A program made the position numbers and the translations under genes. Below are positions 41,744 to 51,529 of a stretch of 64,000 nucleotides of DNA, piece by piece (the stretch's first letter is position 1; every line of letters begins with the position of its first letter). This DNA comes from Comamonas terrigena NBRC 13299. GTDB taxonomy: Bacteria; Pseudomonadota; Gammaproteobacteria; Burkholderiales; Burkholderiaceae_C. The stretch is from positions 2,747,001-2,811,000 of the forward strand of contig NZ_AP019749.1 in NCBI RefSeq assembly GCF_006740045.1, written 5' to 3'. A model generated the notes under the pieces. That model saw nothing but the letters and a program-made list of their open reading frames with translations. It searched no databases and was not told the DNA's origin.

Positions 41744-43540
41744 ATGCAGACACCCGACCACACCAAAATGTCAGTCCCCACCGATTTGACGCTCACCCAG
41801 CGGCTTCGCCGCATCGCACCTTATTTTGGAAACCAACGTCTTGCATGGGTTTTGGCCATTCTGGCCACCCTCGTGGGCGCGGGCACCGAGCCGCTGATTC
41901 CGGCCCTGCTCAAACCCCTGCTGGACAATGGGTTTACCGACGGCACCTTGTCGCTGTGGATGGTGCCCGTGGCCATCATCGGCGTGTTCCTGATCCGCGG
42001 CATCGCCCAGTTCGTGGGCCAGTACGCGCTGTCGCAGATTGCCAATGACGGCATGCTGCGCCTGCGCGAAGTGCTGTTCCAGCGCGTGCAGTCGGCCGAT
42101 ATGTCGCTTTTCGCGCGCCAGTCGTCCAGCGCGCTGTCCAACACCGTGGTGTATGAGGTGCAGACCGGCGCCACCCAGTTGGTGAACGCCTTCCTCAGCA
42201 TCTCGCGCGACGGCTTCACCTTGATCGCCCTGCTGGGCTATCTGCTGTACCTGAACTGGCAGCTCACCCTGGCCGTAGCCTTTGTCGTGCCCGGCGTGGC
42301 CTGGATCATGAAGACCCTGTCCAAGCGCCTGTACCGCATCACCAAAAACAGCCAGGAAGCCACCGATTCCCTGGCCTATGTGGTGGAAGAAAACGTGCTG
42401 GCCCACCGCATGGTGCGCCTGCACGGCGCCCAGACCGCGCAGTTCAACCGCTTCTTCGACCTCAGCCGCCGGCTGCGCGGCATGGCCATCAAGTCCACCA
42501 TCGCCTCGGCCGCCATGACGCCGCTGACCCAGCTGCTGGCCGCGTTTGCGCTGTCCGCCGTGATCTGCATTGCGCTGTGGCAGGGCCGCACCGGCGGCGC
42601 CGGCAGCCAGGACGTGACCGTGGGCAGCTTTGTGGCCTTCATCAGCGCCATGCTGATGCTCATCGCCCCGCTGCGCCGCATGGCCAACGTGGCCAACCCC
42701 ATCACCCGCGGCGTGGCCGCGCTGGAACGCGGCCTGGGCCTGCTGGACCAGAGCCAGCCCGAAAGCGGCGGCACCTTGCGCCCGGCCCCCGTCACCGGCC
42801 ATTTCGAGCTGCAGAACGTGGGCGTCAGCTTCGGCCCGGACAAGGCGCCTGCGCTGGACGGTGTCAACCTCACCGTGCAGCCCGGCGAAATCGTCGCGCT
42901 GGTTGGCCCCTCCGGCGCCGGCAAGACCACGCTGGTCAATCTGCTGCCGCGTTTTCTGCAGCCTACGCAGGGCCAGATCCTGCTGGACGGCCAGCCCATC
43001 CAGGACTGGGACCTGGCCTATCTGCGCAGCCAGTTCGCCATGGTCAGCCAGGATGTGGTGATGTTCAACGACAGCGTCGCCGCCAACGTGGCCCTGGGCG
43101 CCGAAGTGGATGAAGCCCGCGTCTGGGCCAGCCTGGAAGCCGCCAACCTGGGCGACCATGTGCGCGCCATGCCCGAAGGCATCCACACCAATGTGGGCCA
43201 CAACGCGGTCCAGCTGTCCGGCGGCCAGCGCCAGCGCCTGGCGATTGCACGCGCGCTGTACAAGAACGCGCCCATCCTGATCCTGGACGAAGCCACCTCG
43301 GCGCTGGACACCGAGTCCGAACGCCTGGTCCAGCAGGCCCTGCAGAACCTGATGCAAGGCCGCACCACCCTGGTCATTGCCCACCGCCTGTCCACCATCG
43401 AACACGCCGACCGCGTGGTGGTGATGGAACGCGGCCGCGTGGCCGAACAAGGCACCCACGCCGAACTGCTGGCCGCTGGCGGCCTGTATGCGCGCCTGCA
43501 GGCCCTGTCCGGCCACACGGGCCATACCAGCGGCAATTGA
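41744..43540 (+). CDS. msbA: Lipid A / lipid ABC exporter MsbA-like
   Basis: 598 residues from ATG 41744 (ATG 41768 gives 590; neither has a strong ribosome binding site). Six-helix ABC exporter domain to about residue 320 (ILATLVGAGTEPLIPALLKP, GFTLIALLGYLLYLNWQLTL), then nucleotide-binding domain with Walker A GPSGAGKT, signature LSGGQRQR and Walker B ILILDEATSALD. Homodimeric flippase for lipid A core or a related lipid. Divergent from tolB; alone in its unit. Confidence 0.85.
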   Translation: MQTPDHTKMSVPTDLTLTQRLRRIAPYFGNQRLAWVLAILATLVGAGTEPLIPALLKPLLDNGFTDGTLSLWMVPVAIIGVFLIRGIAQFVGQYALSQIANDGMLRLREVLFQRVQSADMSLFARQSSSALSNTVVYEVQTGATQLVNAFLSISRDGFTLIALLGYLLYLNWQLTLAVAFVVPGVAWIMKTLSKRLYRITKNSQEATDSLAYVVEENVLAHRMVRLHGAQTAQFNRFFDLSRRLRGMAIKSTIASAAMTPLTQLLAAFALSAVICIALWQGRTGGAGSQDVTVGSFVAFISAMLMLIAPLRRMANVANPITRGVAALERGLGLLDQSQPESGGTLRPAPVTGHFELQNVGVSFGPDKAPALDGVNLTVQPGEIVALVGPSGAGKTTLVNLLPRFLQPTQGQILLDGQPIQDWDLAYLRSQFAMVSQDVVMFNDSVAANVALGAEVDEARVWASLEAANLGDHVRAMPEGIHTNVGHNAVQLSGGQRQRLAIARALYKNAPILILDEATSALDTESERLVQQALQNLMQGRTTLVIAHRLSTIEHADRVVVMERGRVAEQGTHAELLAAGGLYARLQALSGHTGHTSGN

Positions 43541-43618
43541 CAGCAATTGACGGAAATTGACGGCCACTGAGGGCAGCTGACGGCAACTTGGGCCACGGCG
43601 GCAACCCAAGCCTCCATC

Positions 43619-43679
43619 GGATACGCCCTGCGCAGGCGTATCCCGCGCCCAAGAAAAAAGGCCCCTCGGGGCCTTTTTC
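43619..43679. terminator. Two hairpins after msbA, the second a bidirectional terminator
   Basis: GGATACGCC/GGCGTATCC at 43619-43643 is a perfect 9-base stem; AAAAAAGGCCCC-TC-GGGGCCTTTTT at 43654-43678 is a strong bidirectional terminator. Between msbA and these, 43533-43580 holds imperfect repeats of GGCAATTGAC. The 270 bases that follow carry no gene. Confidence 0.85.
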
Positions 43680-43950
43680 TATTCCGTCAGCACACAGCTG
43701 GTGCGGCATGCCATGGCGGCAGCGCCACCACACCCGTCTGCGCGCCCTGCACCTGACTTTCAGATACAAAAACAGCGGCCATCCGTTGTGCATGTGCCAC
43801 AGCTGCTCCTGGTTTGGGAGTGCGCAGGCAGGGGGTACCGGCAGCCCCCTGCCTTGTTCGCCCACCCACCCTCTGCCAGCAAGCCCGCCTGCGAGCCCGC
43901 CCGCAAGCAGGGATGCAGGCGGCCAGCAGAGCTGGCTGCCAGGTCGGCTG

Positions 43951-44187
43951 TCAGTAATGCGGCGGCAGCTCGTCGCGCAGATTGGCCATGTGCGTGGCGC
44001 CTTCGGCCGGGGCGGTCTGGCGGCGCAGATTGCGCACCTCTTCCACCAGCACATCGATCGCCTGCTGCTGGCGGTAGACGCTCACATTCAGCTGCTCCAC
44101 CAGGTCTTCCATGTAGCTGAGCTTGATCTCCAGCTCCATCAGGCGCCCGTCCTGGGCCTCCTGGGCGTTGTGGTCCTGCTCAGGCAT
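43951..44187 (-). CDS. slyX: SlyX-family protein
   Basis: 78 residues from ATG 44187, a short coiled coil: RLMELEIKLSYMEDLVEQLN, YRQQQAIDVLVEEVRNLRRQ, and ending LRDELPPHY, the common SlyX C-terminus. Function unknown. Overlaps the stop of the aminotransferase gene by 8 bases. Confidence 0.85.
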   Translation of the reverse strand: MPEQDHNAQEAQDGRLMELEIKLSYMEDLVEQLNVSVYRQQQAIDVLVEEVRNLRRQTAPAEGATHMANLRDELPPHY

Positions 44188-45376
44188 GCACGGCCTCCAG
44201 CGCGCGCTTGAGGCGCTGCACGCCTTCGCGGATACGGGCTTCATCCGCCGTCGCAAACGACAGGCGCAGCGTGGCCGTATCCGGGTTCTGGCTGAAGAAC
44301 GGCGCACCGGGCACAAAGGCCACGCCCTGCTCGATCGCCTGCTTGGCCAGCGCACCGGCGTCCGCGCCCTCGCCGGTCAGGCGCAGCCACAGGAACAGGC
44401 CGCCTGCGGGCGGCGTGAATTCCACCGCATCGCCCAGCTCGCTGCGAAGCGCATCCATCATCGCCTGGGCGCGGGCCGCATACACCTTGCGCACCTTGGC
44501 CAGCGCCGCCGGCATGTGGCCGGCCTTCAGGTACTGGGCCGCCGTGGCCTGGGCAAACGTGCTGGTGTGCGCATCGCTGAACTGCTTGCACATCACGGCG
44601 CGGGACAGCAGCTCGGGGTTGGCAATCAGCCAGCCAATGCGCAGGCCGGGGCTCAGCACCTTGGACAGCGAACCGCAATGCGCCAGCCATTCGCGGCTGC
44701 CCGGCACATCCTTGGACAGGGCCAGCAGGCTGGGGGGCGGCGCCGCATCAAAGTACAGATCGCCGTAGGGATCGTCTTCCACCACCAGCACCTGGTACTG
44801 GGCCGCCAGCTCCAGCACGCGCTTGCGGCGCTCCAGGCTCAGGGTGGCACCGCTGGGGTTGCCGAAGGTGGGGATCAGGTACACCAGCTTGGGGCGGTGC
44901 TCCACGATCAGGCGTTCCAGCACATCCACCTGCACGCCTTGGGCATCCACCGGCGCGCTGATGACTTCCGCGCCATACAGGCGGAAGCACTGGATGGTAG
45001 CCAGGAAGGTGGGGCCTTCCACAATCACCTTGTCGCCCGGGGAAATCATGGTCTTGCCCAGCAGGTCCAGCGCCTGCTGGCTGCCGGTGGTGACGATCAG
45101 CTGGTCGGCCGCCACATCGGCCACGCCCTTGCCGTGCATGAACCCGGCCAGCTGTTCACGCAGCGGCTGGTAGCCTTCGGTGGCACCGTACTGCAAGGCA
45201 GCGCCGGGCTCTTCGGTCAGCGCGGCCTGGGCGGCGGCCTTCATGCCCTCCACATCGAACAGCGCCGCATCGGGAAAGCCACCGGCAAAGCTGACAATGC
45301 CCGGCTTGCCCAACAGCTTGAACAGCTCGCGGATGGCAGAGGTTTCGACGTTATTCAGACGCTCGGCGAATTGCAT
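44180..45376 (-). CDS. PLP-dependent aminotransferase (fold type I, LysN/ARO8 type)
   Basis: 398 residues from ATG 45376. GKPGIVSFAGGFPDAALFDV, LQYGATEGYQPLREQLAGFM, VTTGSQQALDLLGKTMISPG, YLIPTFGNPSGATLSLERRK, VVEDDPYGDLYFD and the PLP lysine in CGSLSKVLSPGLRIGW are the class I/II motifs of the 2-aminoadipate and aromatic aminotransferase group. The exact substrate (aromatic amino acids, 2-aminoadipate or branched-chain) cannot be told. No GntR domain is fused, unlike MocR. Confidence 0.85.
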   Translation of the reverse strand: MQFAERLNNVETSAIRELFKLLGKPGIVSFAGGFPDAALFDVEGMKAAAQAALTEEPGAALQYGATEGYQPLREQLAGFMHGKGVADVAADQLIVTTGSQQALDLLGKTMISPGDKVIVEGPTFLATIQCFRLYGAEVISAPVDAQGVQVDVLERLIVEHRPKLVYLIPTFGNPSGATLSLERRKRVLELAAQYQVLVVEDDPYGDLYFDAAPPPSLLALSKDVPGSREWLAHCGSLSKVLSPGLRIGWLIANPELLSRAVMCKQFSDAHTSTFAQATAAQYLKAGHMPAALAKVRKVYAARAQAMMDALRSELGDAVEFTPPAGGLFLWLRLTGEGADAGALAKQAIEQGVAFVPGAPFFSQNPDTATLRLSFATADEARIREGVQRLKRALEAVHA

Positions 45377-45640
45377 GGGGACAGACTTCCAGTCAAAAGA
45401 GGGTCGGTAAGGGGAAAAGAATCGGGGCGCACTGCGCAGCGGGCACGCCCCGCCACCACAGGCAACGGACACCATTGTCGGCCTTTCTGCCGCCGCTGCG
45501 CGCAGAGCGGCGACATATCCACGCCCACCCGTGCCCGCTGTTCAGCACCCCGCGCGTCGCCAGTGGCGATGCGGCGGCTGCCCGTAGCGTTCCGTGCAGG
45601 CCCACGCCCCGCACACGCCCATCCCCCGCCACGCCCCGGC

Positions 45641-46855
45641 TCAGGCCGTGGGCAATGCCGCCGCAGGGCCAGGCGCGCGCCCATGGCTCTTGCCGTTCAA
45701 CAGCAGGCCCACAGCGGTGGTGCGCACCAGCCAGTGGTAGCTGGCCAGGCTCAGCGCCGTGGTGGCCGCAATATTCAGCAGCATCTTCACGCCGGCCGGC
45801 CACGGCAGGCCGAACAGCAACGCCCCGAAACCGATGGTCATGGGCATGTGCACCAGGTACACCCAGTAGGAACTGTCGGCCAGGTAGCGCATGGCGGGGC
45901 TGTGCCGCCCCAGATGGGCTGTGAACAGGCCGATGAGCGCAAAACTCCAGCACCATGCCGCAGCGTTGTACGCCCAGGAAAACGCCCAGCGCACGCCCAT
46001 GGGCAGGGTCTGGCGGGCATCGGCAGGCACCTGCTCCAGCACCCCGCCGGACGCCAGAAAACACAGCACCCCGGCCACGCCATACCAGGGCCAGCGCCGC
46101 ACATAGTGCGCCAGCAGCACCTGCCAGTGGGCGTACAGCGCCAGGCCGAACACATAGAACAGGCCGTTGTGCGCCCACTCCATCCAGGGCGGCACAAACG
46201 CATTGCCGGGGCTGACCAGCCCCGCGCCATACTGCACGCCTATGCCCGCCAGCAGCGTGGTCAGCACGGCCACACCCCAGGGCGTGCACCCCATGGCAGC
46301 CAGCCACCGCCCCAGCGCGGGGGCCACCGCAGGCGCCCAGCGCTGCAGCGCCTTCTGCACCAGCGGTGTGAGCACACTCAGCCAGAACAGCAGCCACAGA
46401 AACCACAGGTGCAAGGTATTGAGCCCGGTGTGCGCCGCCATGCCCTCGGCAGCGGGTGCCAGGCCAGGGTCCAGCCCCCAGGTGCCGCGCGCCATGCGGT
46501 GCATGAACAGCATGGCCAGCACCGCACAGGCGGCAAACAGCGGCGGCCAGAACAGCGCAAACGGCAAGGCCAGCCGGCGCAGCCGGTGCCGCACGGTGGC
46601 AGCCGCCCCACGCTGGGTCAGCAGCAGGGCCACAAAGAAGCCGGCCAGAATAAAGAACACCGGCATGCGGAACGCATGGATAAAGGCCACCAGCAGATCG
46701 GCCGCCGGCGTGGTCTGGTTGTCGCGCCAGGGCAGCAGCTGCGCCCCGGCCATGTGGATCACCGCCACATGCAGCACGATGCCCAGCCACATCATCGCGG
46801 CACGCAGGTTGTCGAGTGCATACAGCCGGTCCTGGCTGCCGTCTGCCTGGGTCAT
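45641..46855 (-). CDS. Acyltransferase 3 / OpgC-like membrane protein
   Basis: 404 residues, about ten membrane helices. RLYALDNLRAAMMWLGIVLH with His about 29, HAFRMPVFFILAGFFVALLL, and RRLALPFALFWPPLFA match the acyltransferase_3 family (PF01757) of O-acyl and O-succinyl transferases, which includes MdoC/OpgC. It may modify a periplasmic glucan or surface sugar; no partner gene (mdoGH) lies nearby. The 264 bases before the aminotransferase start hold no gene. Confidence 0.8.
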   Translation of the reverse strand: MTQADGSQDRLYALDNLRAAMMWLGIVLHVAVIHMAGAQLLPWRDNQTTPAADLLVAFIHAFRMPVFFILAGFFVALLLTQRGAAATVRHRLRRLALPFALFWPPLFAACAVLAMLFMHRMARGTWGLDPGLAPAAEGMAAHTGLNTLHLWFLWLLFWLSVLTPLVQKALQRWAPAVAPALGRWLAAMGCTPWGVAVLTTLLAGIGVQYGAGLVSPGNAFVPPWMEWAHNGLFYVFGLALYAHWQVLLAHYVRRWPWYGVAGVLCFLASGGVLEQVPADARQTLPMGVRWAFSWAYNAAAWCWSFALIGLFTAHLGRHSPAMRYLADSSYWVYLVHMPMTIGFGALLFGLPWPAGVKMLLNIAATTALSLASYHWLVRTTAVGLLLNGKSHGRAPGPAAALPTA

Positions 46856-47070
46856 GTGCCTGCCTCCCTGTCCTTGTAATGCGGCCCACTCTAGCAGGCA
46901 GCCCCAGGCACGCGGCCACCGCCCTCCTCCGGCCACGACCTGGATCAAAAATCCCAGCCCCGGCAACCCGCGAAGGCCCCACCCAGGCCAGCCGCGCCGG
47001 ACAGACCGGGAAAGCCGGCCCACATCGCTTGTAAGATTTGCGCCTTCAACACGCATGGGAGAGCGTTCTG

Positions 47071-47628
47071 GTGAGACTGATGGACCACTATCTCGGCAGC
47101 TACCAGTTCAGCGAACGGCACGCCCTGGACATACCCGCCCCGCCCCATGCAGTGATGCCCGCCGTGCGCAGCTACGACGCTGGCAGCGACCCGTTTTTCC
47201 GCCAGATGATTGCCCTGCGCGAGTTGCCCATGCGCGCGCTGGGCGCACTGTCCGGCAAGAAGGTCAACCCGAGCAGCTTTGGCATGCAGAACTTCACCGT
47301 GCTGGAACAGCAAGGCGACGAGGAACTGGTGTTCGGCCTGATCGGCAAATTCTGGCAACTGGACTACGGCCAGCACCTCTTCACCACCGCCGCCGAGTTC
47401 CTGGCGTTTGACCAACCCGACTTCGCCAAATTGACCGTCGGCTTCCATCTGGAACAGCTGGGCGACGACCGCACCCGGCTCACCACCGAAACCCGGGTCC
47501 ACTGCCTGAGCGGTGCCGCGCACAAGAAATTCGCACCCTACTGGTATCTGATACGGCCTGTCAGCGGGCTGATCCGCCAAAGAATCCTGTCGTCCATCCG
47601 GCGCAGTGTTTTGACAGCGGTGGGTTGA
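47071..47628 (+). CDS. DUF2867-like protein
   Basis: 185 residues from GTG 47071 with GGGAGAG upstream; ATG 47080 or TTG 47038 are alternatives. Motifs: YQFSERHALDIPAPPHAVMP, RQMIALRELPMRALGALSGK, LVFGLIGKFWQLDYGQHLFT, FLAFDQPDFAKLTVGFHLEQ, RLTTETRVHCLSGAAHKKFA, YWYLIRPVSGLIRQRIL. This resembles the DUF2867 / SRPBCC-type fold that may bind a hydrophobic ligand. A broken second copy lies at 49386-50419. Confidence 0.7.
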   Translation: MRLMDHYLGSYQFSERHALDIPAPPHAVMPAVRSYDAGSDPFFRQMIALRELPMRALGALSGKKVNPSSFGMQNFTVLEQQGDEELVFGLIGKFWQLDYGQHLFTTAAEFLAFDQPDFAKLTVGFHLEQLGDDRTRLTTETRVHCLSGAAHKKFAPYWYLIRPVSGLIRQRILSSIRRSVLTAVG

Positions 47629-47779
47629 GCCATGGCGGGGTGGCACACCGCCTGAGGTGCTGCCTACCCCTCCCGCCCACACCGACTTGTTCTCGGCTTG
47701 GTGACCGACTGCGTTCGGCCATGGGGCGCCATATCTGCATGTGTGGGTCTGCCGGCCCCGGCATTGCGGAGGGCGTTGG

Positions 47780-48703
47780 TCACGCCATGTGCCTCAGCCA
47801 TTCCAGCAGCGACGCCTGGGGGCTGTGCGCATCCAGAGCATGCGGCGAAAGCAGGCAGTAGTGCGAACCGTCTTCTACAAAGCCCAGTGGCGCAGCCAGC
47901 AAGCCGTTGTCGATATCGTCCCGCACCATGTGCCAGGAACCGATGGCAACCCCAAGGCCTGCGACCGCGGCCTGCAGGCTGAAGTAGAAGTGCTCAAAGC
48001 TTGGTCCCGTTCCAGCGGCCAAGGTCCGCCCGGTGGCAGCAGCCCAGTCCTGCCATGCATCCGGCCGTGTACGCGTGTGCAGCAGATGTGCGGTGGGGCC
48101 CAGTGCTACTTTTTTGCCCTTGATAGTGCACCACGTCGCCACCTTGTCGGGGCGGCAGACCGGGCCGACCCGTTCCGCAAATAGCGGGGCCGCGTGATAG
48201 CTCGCAGGCCAGGCGAAATCGTCACGGCGTATCGCAAGGTCAATACCGCTGGCAAACGAGACCGGCCCCCCGCCCGCCACCAGATGGACGTCGATGCCCG
48301 GATGGCGTGATTGGAAGTCCGGCCAACGTGGAATAAGCCAGCGCATCAGCAGCGTCGGCTCGCAAGAAAGCACCCAGCGTCTTTCCTGCCGTGCGCTGGC
48401 GCGCAGTTCGCCCACCGCATTCCGCATGAGGTTGAAGCCACCGCTGACCGCTTGCGCGAGGGTACGCCCCGCGCCCGTCAAATACACCCGCCGGGCACGC
48501 CGTTCAAACAGCGCCACGCCCAGTTCATCTTCCAGCAGGCGCACGGCACGGCTGACCGCCCCGTGGGTCAGATGCAGTTCATCGGCAGCACGGCTGAAAT
48601 GCTCCAGGCGTGCCGCAGCTTCAAAGCAGCGCAGTGCCAGCAGCGAAGGCAGCCGCGCACCATCCAATGGTGAGTCATGCTCACCATCTTTGTCAGAAAA
48701 CAT
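47780..48703 (-). CDS. LysR-type regulator (GcvA-like)
   Basis: 307 residues. Winged helix at about 18-78 (LLALRCFEAAARLEHFSRAA, LHLTHGAVSRAVRLLEDELG, ALFERRARRVYLTGAGRTL), with substrate domain from about 105 (IDLAIRRDDFAW, FSLQAAVAGLGVAIGSWHMV). GcvA-like members activate divergent genes; here a LysE-type exporter starts 66 bases away in the opposite direction and is the likely target. Confidence 0.88.
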   Translation of the reverse strand: MFSDKDGEHDSPLDGARLPSLLALRCFEAAARLEHFSRAADELHLTHGAVSRAVRLLEDELGVALFERRARRVYLTGAGRTLAQAVSGGFNLMRNAVGELRASARQERRWVLSCEPTLLMRWLIPRWPDFQSRHPGIDVHLVAGGGPVSFASGIDLAIRRDDFAWPASYHAAPLFAERVGPVCRPDKVATWCTIKGKKVALGPTAHLLHTRTRPDAWQDWAAATGRTLAAGTGPSFEHFYFSLQAAVAGLGVAIGSWHMVRDDIDNGLLAAPLGFVEDGSHYCLLSPHALDAHSPQASLLEWLRHMA

Positions 48704-48769
48704 CGTTATTCATCCGGCGCAAGCATCCATAGCATTGGTTATATCTTTAATTCTGCGGATATCTCTGGA

Positions 48770-49387
48770 ATGACTGAACTGATAGCGGTGATCACCATCA
48801 CCTTGCTCGCCGTGGTGAGCCCTGGACCCGACTTTGCGATGGTCACCCGCAACAGCCTGCTGCTGTCCCGGCGTGCCGGTGTGCTGACGGCCCTGGGAAT
48901 CGGGCTGGGCGTGCTGGTCCATGTCACCTACACCCTGGTGGGCGTGGGCCTGCTGATCCTGCAGTCTCTGTGGCTGTTCAACGCCATCAAGTTGGCGGGC
49001 GCGGCCTATCTGGTCTACCTTGGCGTCAAGATGCTCAGATCCAGCCCTGCAGGCGAGCTGAACGGTCCGCAAGGGGTGCCCCTGTCCGACCTTGCGGCCT
49101 TGCGCACCGGCTTTCTGACCAATGCCTTGAACCCCAAGACCACGGTGTTCATCGTGAGTCTTTTCCTGCAGGTGGTGCGGCCCGACACGCCGATGGGCGT
49201 GCAAATGGGCTACGGGCTTTTCATCTCGATGGCGCACATCGCGTGGTTTGCATTGCTGGCGCTGTGCTTCTCGGCCGGTTCCATGCGCGCCCGTCTGCTG
49301 AGCGTGCGCCACTGGATTGACCGGGCATTTGGCGGACTCTTGATCGTTTTTGGCGCCCTGCTGGGACTGGCCAGTGGCTCGCGCTGA
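48770..49387 (+). CDS. LysE/RhtB-family amino-acid exporter
   Basis: 205 residues from ATG 48770; the frame is open further upstream into the divergent promoter. Motifs: ITLLAVVSPGPDFAMVTRNS, GLGVLVHVTYTLVGVGLLI, AAYLVYLGVKMLRSS, GFLTNALNPKTTVFIVSLFL and the last helix FGGLLIVFGALLGLASG. Six membrane helices. Exports amino acids or homoserine lactone-type compounds; substrate unknown. The divergent LysR gene probably controls it. Confidence 0.88.
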   Translation: MTELIAVITITLLAVVSPGPDFAMVTRNSLLLSRRAGVLTALGIGLGVLVHVTYTLVGVGLLILQSLWLFNAIKLAGAAYLVYLGVKMLRSSPAGELNGPQGVPLSDLAALRTGFLTNALNPKTTVFIVSLFLQVVRPDTPMGVQMGYGLFISMAHIAWFALLALCFSAGSMRARLLSVRHWIDRAFGGLLIVFGALLGLASGSR

Positions 49388-50419
49388 TGCCCGCCGTGCG
49401 CAGCAAGGACGCGGCCAGCGACCCGCAGGTTTTGGGTGGAGACGAGGCAAGCCCCCCGGCAGCGCCTCGTGCGCAAAGACGGTGCAACCACAGCCAACGT
49501 GTCGGCGGCGGCACTGGGGTATGGGCGGCACTCAGCAACCCAGTAGCATGCCAATCTCACAGCGTGGCCACGCCCATCACCTGGGTCCACCCGGCGTTTT
49601 CGGGACACTATTTTCAGGGTCGATAGCGGTATGAAAACTGACTGGCATTTAATCCGCTCGATGATGGAGACTGCCATCGGAGCATGCGAGCAAATGGAGG
49701 CCATGGGCTACAACGAATCCCATCGCCATCTGTCCATCGAAACCAGTCAGGGCCCTGTGACGGTGTTCGATTTGATGGTGAGCAGCTTCACCTATCCCGA
49801 AAGCATCCGCTATCAAATCATTCGTGAACGACACGATGCGGGTGCAGACCAACCCTATGTGCACGAATTCTCCCGCCTCCTCGTCGCCATGGCCCAAGCT
49901 TCAGCCGAGCTGGTCGGGGGGAAAGATGCCGCGCCGGCTTCGGCAAGCCTTGAGCAAATGCTTGCCTGGTACAAAGACCTGGCACTGCCGAACTTGCGTA
50001 AGGCTATCGAACAGGCGGAGATAGCTCCCCCAGGCAAGACCCCGGTGTGAAGTCATCGGCAGATGATTGCCCTGCGCGAGTTGCCCATGTTCGGGCCAGG
50101 CGTGCTGTCTATCGGGCAAGAAGGTCAACCGAAGCCCCTTTCCCTTTGCCTGCAGAACTTCTGCCGTGCAGGCATAGCAAGGCGGCAAGCGACTGGTATT
50201 CGGCCTGATCGGAAAATCTGGCAGCTGGATTGCGGACAGCGCCCCTTCACCACCACCGCAGAGTTCCTGGCATTTGACCAGCCCGATGTCGCCAAATTGA
50301 CCGTCGGGTTCCAGCTGGAGCAACTGGGTGACCACCGCACACGGCTCGTCACCGAAAGCCGGGCCCGCCAAAGAATCCTGTCGTCCATCCGGCGCAGTAT
50401 GTCGATGGCGGCGAGCTGA
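49386..50419 (+). pseudogene. Broken copy of the DUF2867-like gene, split by a 634-base insertion
   Basis: The 40 bases at 49386-49425 match 47154-47193 of the intact gene (GATGCCCGCCGTGCGCAGC... to ...CAGCGACCCG). The match resumes at 50060 (CAGATGATTGCCCTGCGCGA, equal to 47203 onwards) and continues to 50419, with frameshifts and a deletion of the ETRVHCLSG...PVSG segment. Only 9 bases of the intact gene are replaced by 634 bases, which contain the gene at 49631. Confidence 0.8.
49631..50050 (+). CDS. Hypothetical protein inside the broken gene
   Basis: 139 residues: IRSMMETAIGACEQMEAMGY, VTVFDLMVSSFTYPESIRYQ, RHDAGADQPYVHEFSRLLVA, MAQASAELVGGKDAAPAS and MLAWYKDLALPNLRKAIEQA. Helical; reminiscent of DinB-like four-helix proteins but with no metal histidine set that I can identify. 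It sits within the insertion that splits the DUF2867-like pseudogene. Confidence 0.6.
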   Translation: MKTDWHLIRSMMETAIGACEQMEAMGYNESHRHLSIETSQGPVTVFDLMVSSFTYPESIRYQIIRERHDAGADQPYVHEFSRLLVAMAQASAELVGGKDAAPASASLEQMLAWYKDLALPNLRKAIEQAEIAPPGKTPV

Positions 50420-50677
50420 GCACTATCGGGGCCCGCATGGCCGGATGTACCGGAGGGGCAGAGTACGTACCAGTGATGCCAGACCTGCCGTCTGATCTGC
50501 TGAGAGACTGACTGCGTTCGGCCAGAAGCCGACATTCGATGATCGATTTTCTGTCGAAATCACAGACTGCATGGGGTTGCCTAAACCCTATCGCTCGCTA
50601 CTATTTCAACAATTTGGCTCTATTTAGCCAAGAAACTTCTACGATCGATTTGTCTTCTCGATCCAGGTTCCCTTCAC

Positions 50678-51103
50678 ATGAGCGTCTTGAAATTTGACAA
50701 CTCTGGCTCTTACTTCGAGATGTCTGTGGCTATTGCAGACGATCCGCTAGTCCAGAACTGCGGCGATGCATACATCACGATTGACGCTCTTTCTGATGGC
50801 TTTAAGGGGCACAACGATCTTTGGGTGCTTGGTGAGGCGTTTTCAGCCTTTTGCGCGGCTCTCATCTCGCTAGAGCACTCGCTCAAAGGTGAGGCCACAC
50901 TAGAGTCCATCTCACCGAATGAACTAAAGCTCCGTATTTTTTCTGTGAATAATCGCGGGCACTTAGCGGTCGAGGGCAGCACCGGATACTGGTCCCAAAG
51001 CCAAGAAGGCTCTTTTTGGCACTCCGTGTCATTTGGCTTTTCGTTTGAGCCTCAGCAGCTCACGAAAGCCATCTCTGCTCCGTGGATGCGAATTAAGGAC
51101 TAA
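50678..51103 (+). CDS. WapI-like immunity-type protein
   Basis: 141 residues, lower GC than neighbours. VLKFDNSGSYFEMSVAIADD, KGHNDLWVLGEAFSAFCAAL, ISLEHSLKGEATLESISPNE, LKLRIFSVNNRGHLAVEGST and FGFSFEPQQLTKAISA match the layout of the WapI family of contact-toxin immunity proteins. No toxin gene is next to it, so it may be an orphan immunity gene or belong to a wider fold family. Confidence 0.6.
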   Translation: MSVLKFDNSGSYFEMSVAIADDPLVQNCGDAYITIDALSDGFKGHNDLWVLGEAFSAFCAALISLEHSLKGEATLESISPNELKLRIFSVNNRGHLAVEGSTGYWSQSQEGSFWHSVSFGFSFEPQQLTKAISAPWMRIKD

Positions 51104-51529
51104 CAATTCATTCACGCCGAACTTGCTTTGCAAGTCGGCTTAACTGAGGCATTGGTAACGGTCTGCTCTGGGACGGCAGCCGACTTTCGCGAAGATCTGT
51201 TCTCGGCAGAAGCTGCTATGTGCAATTGGGTCCATGAGCGAAGATCTCCCTGTCGATTGGTATCCATCTGACACTGCAGAGCGACTCATGAAGACTCCGG
51301 AGTAACGTCACGCAACTGCACTCTGACACCCCATATTATTCGGTCGTAGCCGCAAGTCACGCCAAGGCGCTTCCAGTGCCATCAAGCGTCGCGGTACCGA
51401 TGCCTCCTGCTATTAGCGCAGCCATCCTCTGTGCAAATAGGAATTTTCCGCGTCCCGATCGCTCAAGGAATGTCTCTTGGCGTGCGACCGCCACAACGCG
51501 ATGAGAAACAGCCCAAAGATGGCACCCAA
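51104..51529 (-). pseudogene. Gene-free stretch with a decayed exporter-like fragment
   Basis: Minus-strand frames at 51540-51357 read GAIFGLFLIALWRSHAKRHS and, in another frame, LERSGRGKFLFAQRMAALIA-GGIG, which look like the end of a LysE/RhtB exporter interrupted by a frameshift. The evidence is thin. The rest of the interval (51104-51356) shows nothing. Confidence 0.3.

Noticed and set aside
41771..43609. Minus-strand open frame of 612 codons
   Set aside because: Antisense shadow of msbA; no start site or family.
44123..46879. Plus-strand open frame of 918 codons
   Set aside because: Runs antisense to slyX, the aminotransferase and the acyltransferase; composition is artefactual.
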